Positions 1 to 12,700 of a stretch of 64,000 nt of DNA are shown here, one piece after another. How positions within the stretch are numbered: the stretch's first letter is position 1; each line of letters opens with the position of its first letter. This DNA comes from Tetracentron sinense (lineage: Eukaryota > Streptophyta > Magnoliopsida > Trochodendrales > Trochodendraceae), in contig CM026562.1 of NCBI GenBank assembly GCA_015143295.1, positions 15,900,041 to 15,964,040 of the forward strand, in the 5' to 3' direction. The notes below the pieces were generated by a model. It was not told the origin of the DNA, ran no database searches, and saw only the letters and a list, made by a program, of their open reading frames with translations. Position numbers and translations under genes: made by a program.

Positions 1-594
1 TAAACCACAGCGGAAGTCTAACAAACCTCTAAGTATATACACATCGTCCAAGTTTAATACAAAAGAAAACAAAACAAAGAAAATGCAGACATGCCCGCCA
101 AAATACATGGATATAATCACTCATGCTCACCCACAGCTAATCCACTCAGAATCTAACACCACCCACTAATAACCCTCTACGGGAGGTTCCACCAAAGGCT
201 CCTCGACGTACTCCTCCACCCATGGACCAGGAGCACAAACATCAAATGGAGCAGCAGCTCCCTCAGAACCTGCCGACATAAGAAGTACGGCTGAGCATGG
301 AATACTCAGCGGGTACTAAATACTAACCAATAGTCATAGCATGAGATAACAATGCGCACATATATATATATATATAAGATAGGAACAGTTCATATCATAC
401 AAGGAAGTAAAGCAGTTTGTAATCATGCTTGCATTCAGAAAAGCCGATAAAACCCTTGAAGACCTTGTGCACTTGACTTAACTGGAAATACCATTTCCGT
501 GCTTGAAAACTTGTCATGTTTGTCTTATTTTGTCATATCATGCGTGTCATGCCATGTCATGCTTGTATCATGCGTGTATCATGCTTGCTTGTTC

Positions 595-985
595 AGAAAA
601 GTAATCTACTTGTGAGGGAAGGGAGACCCTTCTTCCTAGAATGCTCATGCTTGTCATGCTATGTCATGTCATGCCTACTCGGAAGAGTAAACTACTTGTG
701 AGGGAAGGGAGACCCTTCTTCCTAGAATGCTCATGCTTGTCATGCTATGTCATGTCATGCCTACTCGGAAGAGTAAACTACTTGTGAGGGAAGGGAGACC
801 CTTCTTCCTAGAATGCTTATGCTTGTCAAGCCATGTCTTGTCATGCTTGCTTGGAAAAGTAAACTACTTGTGAGGGAAGGGAGACCCTTCTTCCTAGAAT
901 GCTTATGCTTGTCATGCCATGTCTTGTCATGCTTGCTTGGAAAAGTAAACTACTTGTGAGGGAAGGGAGACCCTTCTTATGAAAA
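595..985. repeat. 86-bp tandem repeat inside the LTR, about 4.5-5 copies
   Basis: The phrase ctacttgtgagggaagggag recurs at 606, 692, 778, 864 and 950, exactly 86 bp apart each time. Units contain a purine-rich stretch and then many catgcttgtcatg words. Related LTRs hold the same unit in other numbers (about three copies at 37797-38070 in the complete element), so copy number varies between family members. Confidence 0.9.
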
Positions 986-1800
986 TGCATGTTTGTCTTG
1001 TCCTTGCCAAAAGCGAGGTAAAACATATCGTACGATATGCCCCACCTCTAAACCGTGTTCTTGAAAACGCCGATAAAACATGCCAAGCATTCGTGCTCGT
1101 GAAATCGTGTGCATACTTGCATTTTGGAATTAAATATGGCAATTTGGGGTAATTCACAAAGCATAACATATAACAATTTAAGTGAGTAATAATCTACACA
1201 TTTTAAGAAATGTAAGAAACACACTATCATGAACCCTAACAAATTTCAAGAGTACTTAAGCATGGGTTCCCTTAATTTATCATTTATTTTGTTCACCTTG
1301 GCATTTCATCAAACATAGGGTGTGTTGATTATTCACTTAAACCTAGATCATGCTTTTCTAGGTGGGTTATGCTCACATCACACTTGTATGTTCCTTATTA
1401 GTACAATGCCCTTTCCCATTCATTCATCACATCATCCACACGGCATCCTTTCGCCAACATCCACCTCCATTCACTCTTCATACCACCAATCTCATCACAC
1501 ATATATAAGTGAAGGAAAACGAGAAGAAATAAAGGAAAAGAGAAGCTATAACTAGGAGGGTAGCAAAGAGTACCGACCCGAATAGGGAAGAAAACCTTTG
1601 CAAAAACGTGCGTGAGATGCTACCGAGCTTGGAGAACGTGGTCCTCCCGAGCTTGACCGAAGCTTGGGGTGATCTAGGGTATCAAACCCTTGATTTCTCC
1701 TTCAAGAACAAACCCTAGGTTAGGATCCCCTTCTCCTCTCTCTCTAACTCTCAAAAATACTCTAGGTGTGTGAATGAGAGCCCTAAAGGCTCGGGCAACC

Positions 1801-1806
1801 TTTATA
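1801..1806 (-). promoter_or_regulatory. TATA-like box of the LTR promoter
   Basis: On the minus strand this reads TATAAAGG, in the middle part of the LTR between the palindrome array (upstream in the element's direction) and the transcribed downstream part. The corresponding place in the plus-strand LTR at the right end of the window also carries TTTATAA (63171-63177). Promoter function is inferred from position and conservation between the two LTRs. Confidence 0.45.
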
Positions 1807-1854
1807 GGTAGTGAAGAAACCCTAAAAATCCGATTAAAATTTCTGGATTCGCGA

Positions 1855-2026
1855 TCTACGATCGATCATAACCTGTCTACGATCGATCATAAGTTGTACT
1901 ACGATCCATCGCAAATTATCCACGATCGATCGTATATCGACCCGAAACTTTTGTCAATTCTTGAGATTCTACGATCGATCGTAACTCACCTACGATCGTT
2001 CGTAGGGTGTGCACGATCGGTCGTAA
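1855..2026. repeat. Array of GATC-centred palindromes in the LTR (consensus TACGATCGATCGTA)
   Basis: About seven copies are visible near 1857, 1878, 1900, 1921, 1970, 1991 and 2012. Several are perfect palindromes, such as the one at 1970-1983; others have one or two changes. They fall in two clusters separated by a spacer that begins gacccgaaac. The same position in other LTRs of the family has palindromes with different arms (20883-21118 and 62931-63110). Confidence 0.85.
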
Positions 2027-2251
2027 CTTGCAGCAAAATTCCATATTTTTCCTCCTTGTTTCGGCCATAACTTTTGACTCGCTCGTCGGATTTCGACGAT
2101 TCAACTTGCGTTGGGTTCGTACTTCGAAAAGAAACATTTCTGACGTTTCGAAATTTCAAATTTCTTCCTTATTTATTAATTATACCTCTTTGAAGGCAAG
2201 ATGGTAACGAAAGTGTCATGCATTAAATGTGAAAAGGTCCGGGGCTCTACA

Positions 2252-5200
2252 CTGGGGTTGGGATTTCGATGTCGTTTCTTCTAACGCCTGTATTTCGACC
2301 AAACCTGAGTGTTGGAATTCATTACGTTGGAATCCGAGTTCGTTTGCCCGATTTGGGCACCGAGAGGCCCAAAATTCATGCTTACAAAGTATACTTTGGC
2401 CTAAACCTACAAACACGCACAAAATCCAAACCTGTGATAAGATTTCGATGTCATTTCAGCTAACGCATGTATTTCAATCCAACCAAAGTGTGGGAATTCC
2501 TTTCGACAGAATCCGAGGGCGTTTGCTCGATTTGGGAACTGAGAGGCCCGAAATGCATAACTAGAGAACATACTTCGGTCTAAACCTACAAACGTGCACC
2601 AAATCTAAACCTGTGATCGGATTTTGATGCCGATTCTTCTAAAGCGGTTATTTCGAACCAGTGTGGGAAATCGTTTCACTGGAACTGGGGTCGTTTGCTC
2701 GAATTGGGCTCCAAGACGCCTGAAATTCATAATTAGAAAGTCTACTTTGGCCAAAACCTACAAACGCGCACCAAATCTAGACTTGTGATCGGATTTCGTT
2801 GTCATTTGTTCTAAAGCCAGTATTTCGACCAAACCTGAGTGTGGGAATTTGTTTGGATGGAATGCCTGAAATTCATATTTAGAAAGTCTACTTCGGCCAA
2901 AACCTAAATACGTGCCCCAAATCTAAATGTGATCGGATTTCGATGTCATTTGTTCTAACGCCAGTATTTTGTCCAAACCTGAGTGTGGGAATTCATTTGG
3001 ATGGAATCCAAGGTCATTACCTCGATTTGGGCACTGAGAGGCTCGAAATCAATAATTAAAAAGTATACTTCGGCCTAAACCTAAAAACGCACACCAAATC
3101 CAAACAGGGAGTCGGATTTCGATTTCGTACTTCTCACGCGTGTATTTTGATCCAACATAAGTGTAGGAATTCGATTCGAAGGAATCTTTGGTCGCTTACC
3201 CGATTGGCGCACTGTGAAGCTGAAATCCATACTTAGTAAGTATACTTCGGCCTAAAAAAACGAACAACGTGCAAGGAATCAAAACCTTTGATCAGATTTC
3301 GATGTGATTTCTTCTAACACGTGTATTTTGATCCAACGTAATTGTAGAATTCGTTTGAACAGAATCTGAGGCCGTTTGCCCGATTTACGCACCAAGAGGC
3401 TGAAACTCATGCTTAGAAAGTATACTACGTCCTAAACCTAAAAAAGTGCACCACAACAAAACCGGGGGTCGGATTTTGATGCTGTTTCTTCTAATGCATG
3501 TATCTCGACCAAACCTAAGTGTAAGAATTCGTTTCGATGGAATCCTAGTTTGTTTCCCCGATTTGGGCACCGAGAGGCCCAAAATTTGTACTTAGAACGT
3601 AAACTTTGGCCTAAACCTACAAACGAGCACCAAATCAAAACCTGTTATCAGATTTCAATGTCATTTGTTCTAACTCGTGTATTTTGATCAAACCTAAGTG
3701 GAGGAATTCGTTTCGATAGAATACGAGGTTGTTTGCCCGATTTATGCACCGAGAGGCTGAAATCCATACTTAGAAAGTATACTTTGGCCTGAAAGTAAAA
3801 AAGCGAACTAATACCAAACTGGGGCTCTGATTTCAATGTTGTTTCTTTTTACGCCTGTATTTCGACCAAATCTGAGTTTAGGAATTTGTTTCGATGGAAT
3901 CCGAGGTCTTTTCCCTGATTTGGGTACTAAGAGGCTGAAAATCCATATTTAGAAAGTATACTACAGCCTAAACCTACAAACGCGGTCCAAATCCAAACCG
4001 GGGGTCGGATTTCGAAGCCGTTTCTTCTAACGCTTGTATTTCAATCAAACCTAAGCTTGGGAATTCGTTTCTATAGAATCCAAGGGTGCTAGCTCGATTT
4101 GGGAAGCGAGAGGCCGAAATTCATAACTAGAAAGCATACTTCGGTCTAAGCCTACAAACGTGCACCAAATCTAAACCTGTGCTCGGATTTCGATGCCAAT
4201 TCTTCTAAAGCATGTATTTCGACCCAGGGTTATGAGGGAAATCGTCTCAATGGAATCCGGCGTTGTTTTGCCCGATTTGGGCATCGAGACGCCTGAAATT
4301 CATATTTAGAAAGTCTACTTCGGCCAAAACCTACAAACGCGTACCAAATCTAGACCTGTGATCGGATTTCGTTGTCATTTGTTCTAACGCCAGTATTTTG
4401 ACCAAACCTGAGTTTGGGAATACGTTTGGATGGAATCCGAGGTCATTACCCCGATTTGCGGACTAAGAGGCTCGAAATCCATACTTAGAAAGTATACTTC
4501 GGCCTAAACCTAAAAACGTGCACCAAATCCAAACTGGGGGTCGGATTTCGATGTCGTACTTCTAACACTTTTATTTTTACCCAACCTATGTGTAGGAATT
4601 TGATTCGAAGGAATCCGTGGTCGTTTACCCGATTGGCGCTCTGAGAAGCTGAAATCCATACTCAGAAAGTATACTTCGGCCAAAACGTAAAAAAGCACTC
4701 CAATTCCGAACTGGGGGTCAGATTTCGATGTTCCTTCTTCAAACGCACATATTTCGACCAAACCTAAGTGTGGGAATTCGTTTCGATGGAATCCAAGGTC
4801 GTTTGCCCGATATGGGCACCAAAAAACTCGAAATCCATACTTAGAAAGTATACTTCAGCCTAAAAAAATGAACAACGCGCAAGGAATCAAAACCTGAGAT
4901 CAGATTTCAATGTGAATTCTTTTAACGCATGTATTTTGATCCAACGTAAGTGTGAGAATTCGTTTCAATAGAATCCGAGGCCGTTTGCCCGATTTGCGCA
5001 CCAACAGGCAGAAACTCATGCTTGGAAAGTATACTTCGTCCTAAACCTAAAAAAGTGCACAACATCCAAACTGGGGGTTGGACTTTTATGCCATTTCTTC
5101 TAATGCGTGTATCTCGACCAAACCTAAGTGCAAGAATTTGATTCGATGGAATCCGAGTTCGTTTCCCCAATTTGGGCACCGAAAGGCCCGAAATTCATAC

Positions 5201-5995
5201 TTAGAAAGTAGATTTTGGCCTAAACCTACAAACGCGCACCAAATCCAAACCTGTATCAGATTTGGATGTCATTTCTTCTAGCGCATGTTATTTCGATCCA
5301 ACGTAAGTGTGAGAATTCGTTTCAATAGAATCCAAGGTTGTTTGCCCAATTTGCGCACCAAGAGGCTGAAACTCATGCTTAGAAAGTATACTTCGTCTTA
5401 AACCAGAAAAAGTGCACCACATCCAACCCGGGGGTCAGATTTTGATGCCGTTTCTTCAAATGCGTGTATCTCGACCCAACCTAAGTGTGAGAATTCGTTT
5501 CAATAGAATCCGAGGTTGTTTGCCCGATTTGCGCACCAAGAGGCTGAAACTCATGCTTAGAAAGTATACTTCGTCTTAAACCTGAAAAAGTGCACCACTT
5601 CCAACCCGGGGGTCAGATTTTGATGCCGTTTCTTCAAATGCGTGTATCTCGACCCAACCTAAGTGTAAGAATTTGTTTCGATGGAATCCGAGGTCGTTTG
5701 CCTGATATCGGCAACGAGAGGCTTGAAATCCATACTTAGAAAGTATACTTCGGCCTAAAAAAATGAACAACGCGCATGGAATTGAAACCTGTCATCAGAT
5801 TTCGATATGATTTCTTCTCACGCGTGTATTTCGATCCAACGTAAGTGTGAGAATTCGTTTCAATAGAATCTGAGTCCGTTTGCCCGATTTGCGCACCAAG
5901 AGGCTGAAACTCATGCTTAGAAAGTATACTTCGTCCTAAACCTAAAAAAGTGCACCACATCCAAACCGGGGATTAGATTTTGATGCCGTTTCTTC
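2252..5995. repeat. Satellite array block, monomers about 178-180 bp
   Basis: Tandem diverged monomers recognised by the repeated words cttagaaagtatacttcgg, cctaagtgtgggaattcgtt and gatttgggcaccgagaggc. The block includes the 145-bp short monomer (near 2770-2910) and, at about 5280-5640, two adjacent nearly identical monomers ending cttcgtcttaaacc. No gene is seen. It ends at a LINE insertion. Confidence 0.93.
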
Positions 5996-6700
5996 ACAGA
6001 ATCATCACAGACACTAGATTCAAGATCAGCGCCTCAACTGATCAAGTGGAAGACACGGACTGCAAGAGAACTTTTCTTTAAAAATGGCAGCTCTTCCCTC
6101 GCTACTTTCATAAGCCCCAGCTGTGGTGTACCTGGTCACCACCACCATTTGATCATTAGGTCCTTAACAGTGACGGATCCGTCAGAGCTGGAGGAGCAGG
6201 TTTTGGTGGTATCATACGGAACCACAGAGGCGATCCCTTGGTTGCCTTTGCTACCGGGATAGAAGAATCGGATATTCCGAAGTTAGAAATCATGGCAATC
6301 GCGCGTGGTCTAGAAATTGCAAAGGATTATGGAGTTCAAAACCTCGTAATTGATTCTGACTCCTTACAAGCAACCAGACTTCTCTCCTCTTCGCTTGAAC
6401 CCCCTTGGACTTTAAGTAACCTCATAGCTTACTACAAACACCTCTTGGCAGATTTTTCCTCATTCACCATTCATCTTATATGGCGAGAAAGCAACGCATG
6501 AGCTGATTTTTTGGCAAAATTTTGTACTTCTATCTCTTCTATAGTTCTTATCCCTTGTGAATTCCCCTCTGTCCTTTTTTCTATTCTTGAGAAGGATAGA
6601 GTGGGCTGTAAATTCCTAAGATTGTAATCCTTATTCTTTTATATATCGGGTCGGGGTCCGCCTAACCCCAGCTTACCTTCCAAAAAAAAAAAAAAAAAAA
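5996..6700 (+). mobile_element. 5'-truncated LINE (L1-type, RNase H region and 3' tail)
   Basis: This 705-bp insert interrupts a satellite monomer and ends in 19 consecutive A (6682-6700). It encodes the C-terminal RNase H part of a plant LINE ORF2, then a short 3' UTR with the hairpin-forming motif at 6653-6669. The duplicate satellite locus at 12300-12345 has no insert, which fixes both borders and shows that about 20-22 bp of target were lost on insertion. The encoded protein resembles the RNase H of the LINE at 53176-57587. Confidence 0.9.
5998..6627 (+). pseudogene. LINE ORF2 C-terminus: RNase H domain, broken
   Basis: Reading one frame from 5998, the product runs through the linker before RNase H, then LNSDGSV (first catalytic Asp), KLEIMA (Glu), IDSDS (Asp) and the RESN...ADFLAKF end (last Asp), closing at TAA 6625-6627. 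In-frame stops at 6079-6081, 6157-6159 and 6499-6501 break it; the last one lies just before the final catalytic Asp. In life the domain would remove the RNA strand from the RNA/DNA hybrid during target-primed reverse transcription. The copy lacks endonuclease and RT, so it cannot move by itself. Confidence 0.88.
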
Positions 6701-9700
6701 CCTAAGTGTAAGAATTCGTTTCAATGGAGTCCGAGTACGTATCCCCAATTTGGGCACCAAGAGGCCTGAAATTCATACTTAGAAAGTAAACTTCGGCCAA
6801 AACCTACAAACGCGCACCAAATCCAAACTTGTGATCAAATTTTGATGTCATTTGTTTTAACTCGTGTATTTCGATCAAACCTAAGTGTAGGAATTTGTTT
6901 TGAAAGGATACGAGGTCCTTTGCCAGATTTATAAACCGAGAGGCCGAAATCCGTACTTAGAAAGTATAGTTCGGCCTAAAAGTAAAAAAGAACACTAATT
7001 CCAAACTGGGGCTCGGATTCCGATGTCGTTTATTTTAACGCCTGTATTTCAACCAAACCTGAGTCTAGGAATTCGTTTTGATGTAATGTAAGGTATTTTC
7101 CCAAATTTGGGTACCGAGAGGCTCAAAATCCATATTTGGAAAGTATACTTCAGCCTAAACCTACAAACGCGGCCCAAATCCAAGCCAGGGGTCAGCTTTC
7201 GAAGCCATTTCTTCTAACGCTTGAATTTCAACCAAACCTAAGCGTGGGAATTCGTTTCGATGGAATCCAAGGTCGCTAGCTCCATTTGGGCACTGAGAGG
7301 CCAAAGTTCATACTTAGAAAGTATACTTCGGCCTAAACGTAAAAAAGCGCAGCAAATCTAAACCGTGGGTCAGATTTTGATGTCGTTTCTTCTAACGCAT
7401 GTATTTCGACCAAACCTAAGTGTGGGAATTTGTTTCGATGGAATCCGAGATCGTTGGCTCGATTTTGGCATCGAGAGGCTCAAAATCTGTACTTAGAAAG
7501 TATACCTCGACCTAAACCTACAAACGTGCACAAAATCCAAACCCATGATCGCATTTCAATATCATTTCTCCTAACATGGGTATTTCGATCCAACCTAAGT
7601 GTGGGAATTCATTCGGATAGAATCCGAGTTCGTTTGCCCGATTTGCGCACTGAGAGTCCGAAATCTAAACTTAGAAAGTATACATCATCCTAAACAAAAA
7701 ATAGTATACCACATACAAACGCGCTCAAAATCCAAACCCGTGATCGCTTTTCGAAGTCATTTCTCCTAATGCGTGTATTTTGATCCAACCTAAGTGTGGG
7801 AATTCGTTTCAATAGAATCCGAGTTCGTATGCCCAAATTGCGCACTAAGAGGTCGAAATCTATACTTTGAAAGTATACTTCGTCCTAAACCCAAAAAAGT
7901 GAACCACATCCAAACCGGGGGTCAGATTTCGATGCCGTTTCTTCTAACGCATGTATTTCGACCCAATCTAACTGTGACAAATCGTTTCGATGGAATCCAA
8001 GTTCATTTGCCCGATTTGGGCTCCGAGAGGCCGAAATCCATACTTAGAAAGTATACTTTTGTATAAATGTAAAAAAGCGTACCCATTCCAAATCGGGGGT
8101 CGGATTTTGATGTCGTTCCATCTAACTCCTGCATTTCGACCAAACCTGAGTGTTGGAATTCGTTTCATTGGAATTCGAGTTCGTTTTCCGGATTTGGGCA
8201 TCGAGAGGCCCAAAATTCATGCTTACAAAGTATATTTCGGCCTAAACCTACAAACACACACAAAATCCAAACCTGTTATACGATTTCGATGTCATTTCTT
8301 CTAATGTGTGTATTTCAATCCAACCTAAGTGTGGGAATTCGTTTCGACAGAATCCAAGGGCGTTTGCTCGATTTGGGAACCGAGAGGCCTGAAATTCATA
8401 ATTAGAAAGCATAATTCGGTCTAAACCTACAAATGCGCACAAAATCTAAACCTTTGATCGGATTTCGATGTTGATTCTTCTAAAGCGGTTATTTCGACAC
8501 AGCCTTATGTGGGAAATTGTTTCAATGGAATCCAGGGTCGTTTGCCCGACTTGGGCACCGATACGCCTGAAATTCGTATTTAGTTAGTCTACTTTGGCCA
8601 AAACCTACAAACGCGCTCCAAATCTACACCTGTAATCAGATTTCGTTGTCATTTGTTCTAACGCCAGTATTTCGACCAAAACTGAGTGCGGGAATTCGTT
8701 TGGATGGAATGCCTGAAATTCATATTTAGAAAGTCTACTTCGGCCAAAAGCCAAATCTAAACCTGTAATCGGATTTTAATGTCATTTGTTCTAACGCCAG
8801 TATTTAGAGCAAACCTGAGTGTGGGAATTTGTTTGGATGGAATCCAAGGTTTTTACCCCGATTTGGGCACTGAGAGGCTCGAAATCCATACTTTGAAAGT
8901 ATACTTCGGCCTAAACCTAAAAACACACACCAAATCCAAACAAGATGTCGGATTTCGATGTCATACTTCTAACGTGTGTATTTCGTCCCAACCTAAGTGT
9001 AGGAATTGGATTCGAAGGAATCGTGGTCGCTTACCTGATTGGGCACTGAGAAGCTGAAATCCATACTTAGAAAGAATACTTCGGCCTAAACGTAAAACAA
9101 CACTCCAATTCCGAACCGGGGTCGGATTTCGATGTTCCTTCTTTAAACGCACATATTTCGACCAAACCTAAGTGTGGGAATTCGCTTAGAAGGAATCCGA
9201 GGTCGTTTGCCCAATTTGGGCACTGAGAGGCTCGAAATCCATCTTTAGAAAAAATACTTCGGCCTAAAAAATTGAACAACGCGCAAGGAATCAAAACCTG
9301 TGAACAAATTTTGATGTGATTTCTTCTAACGCGTGTATTTCAATCAAACGTAAGTGTGAGAATTTGTTTCAAAAGAATCCGAGGCCGTTTGCCCTATTTG
9401 CGCACCAAGAGGCTGAAACTCATGCTTAGAAAGTATACTTCGTCCTAAACCTAAAAAAGTGCACCAAATCCAAACCGGGGGTCGGATTTTGATGCTGTTT
9501 CTTCTAATACGTGTATCTGGACCCAACCTAAGTATAAGAATTCATTTCGATGGAATCCGAGTTCGTTTCCCCGATTTGGGCACTGAGAGGCCTGAAATTC
9601 ATACTTAGAAATTAAACTTCGGCCAAAACCTACAAACGCGCACCAAATCATAACTTGTGATCAGATTTCGATGTCATTTGTTCTAACTCATCTATTTCGA

Positions 9701-12700
9701 TCAAACCTAAGTGTAAGAATTCGTTTCGATAGAATACAAGGTCGTTTGCCCGATTTACGCAACGAGAGGCCTAAATCCATACTTAGAAAGTATACTTCGG
9801 CCCAAAAGTTGCGCACTAATTCCAAACTAGGGCTCAGACTTCGATGTCGTTACTTTAACGCTTGTATTTCGACCAAACCTAAGTCTAGGAATTCGTTTTG
9901 ATGGAATCCAAGGTCTTTTCCCAGATTTGGGTACCGAGAGGCTCAAACTCTGTATTTAAAAAGTATACTTCAGCCTAAACCTACAAACGCGGCCCAAATC
10001 CAAACCGGGGGTCGGATTTCGAAGCCAAATGCTTGTATTTGAACCAAACCTAAGTGTGGGAATTCGTTTGGATGGAATTCAACGGCGCTAGCTCGATTTG
10101 GGTACCGAGAGGCCGAAATTCATACTTAGAAAGTGTACTTTGGCCTAAACGTAAAAAAGTGTAGCAATTCAAAATTGGGGGTCGGATATCGATGTCGTTT
10201 CTTCTAACGCCTGTATTTCGACCAAACTTGAGTGTGGGAATTCGTTTCGATGGAATGCGAGGTCGTTTCTCCGATTTGGGCACCGAGAGGCTCGAAATCC
10301 ATACTTAGAAAGTATACTTCGGTCTAAAAAAATGAACAACGTGCAAGGAGTCAAAACCTGTGATCAGATTTGGATGTGATTTCTTCTCATGCGTGTATTC
10401 GATCCAACGTAAGTGTGAGAATTTGTCTCAATAAAATCCGAGGCCGTTAGCCCGATTTGCACACCAAGAGGCTGAAACTCATGCTTACTTATACTTCGTC
10501 CTAAACCAAAAAAAAGTGCACCAAATCCAAACCGGGGATCAGATTTTGATGCTGTTTCTTCTAATGCATGTATCTTGACCAAGCCTAAGTGCAAGAATTC
10601 GTTTCGATGGAATCCGAGTTCGTTTCCCCGATTTGGGCACCGAGAGGCCCAAAATTCATACTTAGAAAGTAAACTTCGGCCTAAACCTGCAAACGCGTAC
10701 CAAATCCAAACCTGTGATCAGATTTCGATGTCATTTGTTCTAACTCGTGTATTTCGATCAAGCCTATGTGTAGGAATTCGTTTCGATAGAATACAAGGTC
10801 GTTTGCCTGAATTACGCACCGAGAGGCCGAAATCCATACTTAGAAAGTATACTTCGGTCTAGACCTACAAACGCGCACCAAATCTAAACCTGTGATCAAA
10901 TTTCGTTGCCGATTCTTGTAAAGCGGGTATTTCGACCCAGCCTTAGTGTGGAAATTGTTTCAATGGAATCCGGGGTCGTTTTCCCGATATTGGCATCGAG
11001 ACGCCTGAAATTCATATTTAGAAAGTCTACTTCTGCCAAAACCTACAAACGCGCAACAAATCTAGACCTGTGATCGGATTTCGTTTTCATTTGTTCTAAC
11101 GCCATAATTTTGACCAAACCTGAGTGTGGGAATTTGTTTGGATGGAATGCCTGAAATTCATATTGAGAAAGTCTACTTCGGCCAAAACATAAAAACGCGC
11201 ACCAAATCTAAACTTGTGATCGGATTTCGATGTCATTTGTTCTAACGCCAGTATTTCGACCAAACCTGAGTGTGGGAATTCGTTTGGATGGAATCCGAGG
11301 TCGTTACCCCGATTTCGGCACTAAGAGGCTCGAAATCTAAACTTAGAAAGTATACATCGGCATAAACCTAAAAACGCGCACCAAATCCAAACAGGGGGTT
11401 GGATTTCGATGTCGTATTTCTAAGACGTGTGTTTTTACCCAACCTAAGTGTAGGAATTTGATACGAAGGAATCAATGGTCGTTTACCTGATTGGGGCACT
11501 GAGAAGCAAAAATCCATACTTGAAAAGTATAATTCGGCCTAAATGTAAAAAAGCACTCCAGTTCCAAACCGGGGGTTGGATTTCGAGGGTCCTTCTTCAA
11601 ATACACATATTTTTACCAAACCTAAGTGTGGGAATTCGTTTCGATGGAATCCGAGGTCGTTTCCCCGATTTGGGTACCGAGAGGCTCGTAATACATACTT
11701 AGAAAGTATACTTCGGCCTAAAAAAATGAACAACACGAATGGAATCAAAACCTGTGATTAGATTTCGATGTGATTTCTTCTACCGTGTGTATTTTGTTCC
11801 AATGTAAGTGTGAGAATTCGTTTCAATAGAATCCGAGGCCGTTTGCCCGATTTGCTCACCAAGAGGCTGAAACTCATGCTTAGAAAGTATACTTCGTCTT
11901 AAACCTGAAAAAGTGCACCACATCCAACCCAGGGGTCAGCTTTTGATGCCGTTTCTTCAAATGCGTGTATCTCGACCCAACCTAAGTGTAAGAATTTGTT
12001 TCGATGGAATCCGAGGTCGTTTGCCTGATATCGACAACGAGAGGCTTGAAATCCATACTTAGAAAGTATACTTCGGCCTAAAAAAATGAACAACGCGCAT
12101 GGAATTGAAACCAGTCATCAGATTTCGATATGATTTCTTCTCACGCGTGTATTTCGATCCAACGTAAGTGTGAGAATTCGTTTCAATAGAATTTGAGTCC
12201 GTTTGCCCGATTTGCTCACCAAGAGGCTGAAACTCATGCTTAGAAAGTATACTTCGTCCTAAACCTAAACAAGTGCACCACATCCAAACCGGGGATCAGA
12301 TTTTGATGCCGTTTCTTCTAATGCGGGTATCTCGACCCAACCTAAGTGTAAGAATTCGTTTCAATGGAGTCCGAGTACATATCCCCAATTTAGGCCCCAA
12401 GAGGCCTGAAATTCATACTTAGAAAGTAAACTTCGGCCAAAACCTACAAACGCGCACCAAATCCAAACTTGTGATCAAATTTCGATGTCATTTGTTTTAA
12501 CTCGTGTATTTCGATCAAACCTAAGTGTAGGAATTTGTTTTGAAAGGATACGAGGTCCTTTGCCAGATTTATAAACCGAGAGGCCGAAATCCGTACTTAG
12601 AAAGTATAGTTCGGCCTAAAAGTAAAAAAGAACACTAATTCCAAACTGGGGCTCGGATTCCGATGTCGTTTATTTTAACGCCTGTATTTCAACCAAACCT

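Larger units (their letters stand above)
1..2251 (-). mobile_element. Partial LTR of a Ty3/gypsy element (same family as the 37058-47561 element)
   Basis: The sequence aligns by eye with the LTR at 37058-39741, starting about 145 bp inside it, so the outer LTR end lies before the window. The inner-type end is the shared motif ggggctctaca at 2241-2251; read on the minus strand the LTR starts TGTAGAGCCCC. Satellite follows directly at 2252 with no polypurine tract, so this is either the 5' LTR of a minus-strand element lying to the left or a solo LTR. It contains an 86-bp tandem repeat, a TATA-like box and a palindrome array, listed separately. No protein is encoded; the short open frames within it are not conserved with the other LTRs. 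Confidence 0.88.

Noticed and set aside
1774..2070. 98-codon open frame in the left LTR
   Set aside because: Runs through the palindrome array; no counterpart in related LTRs.
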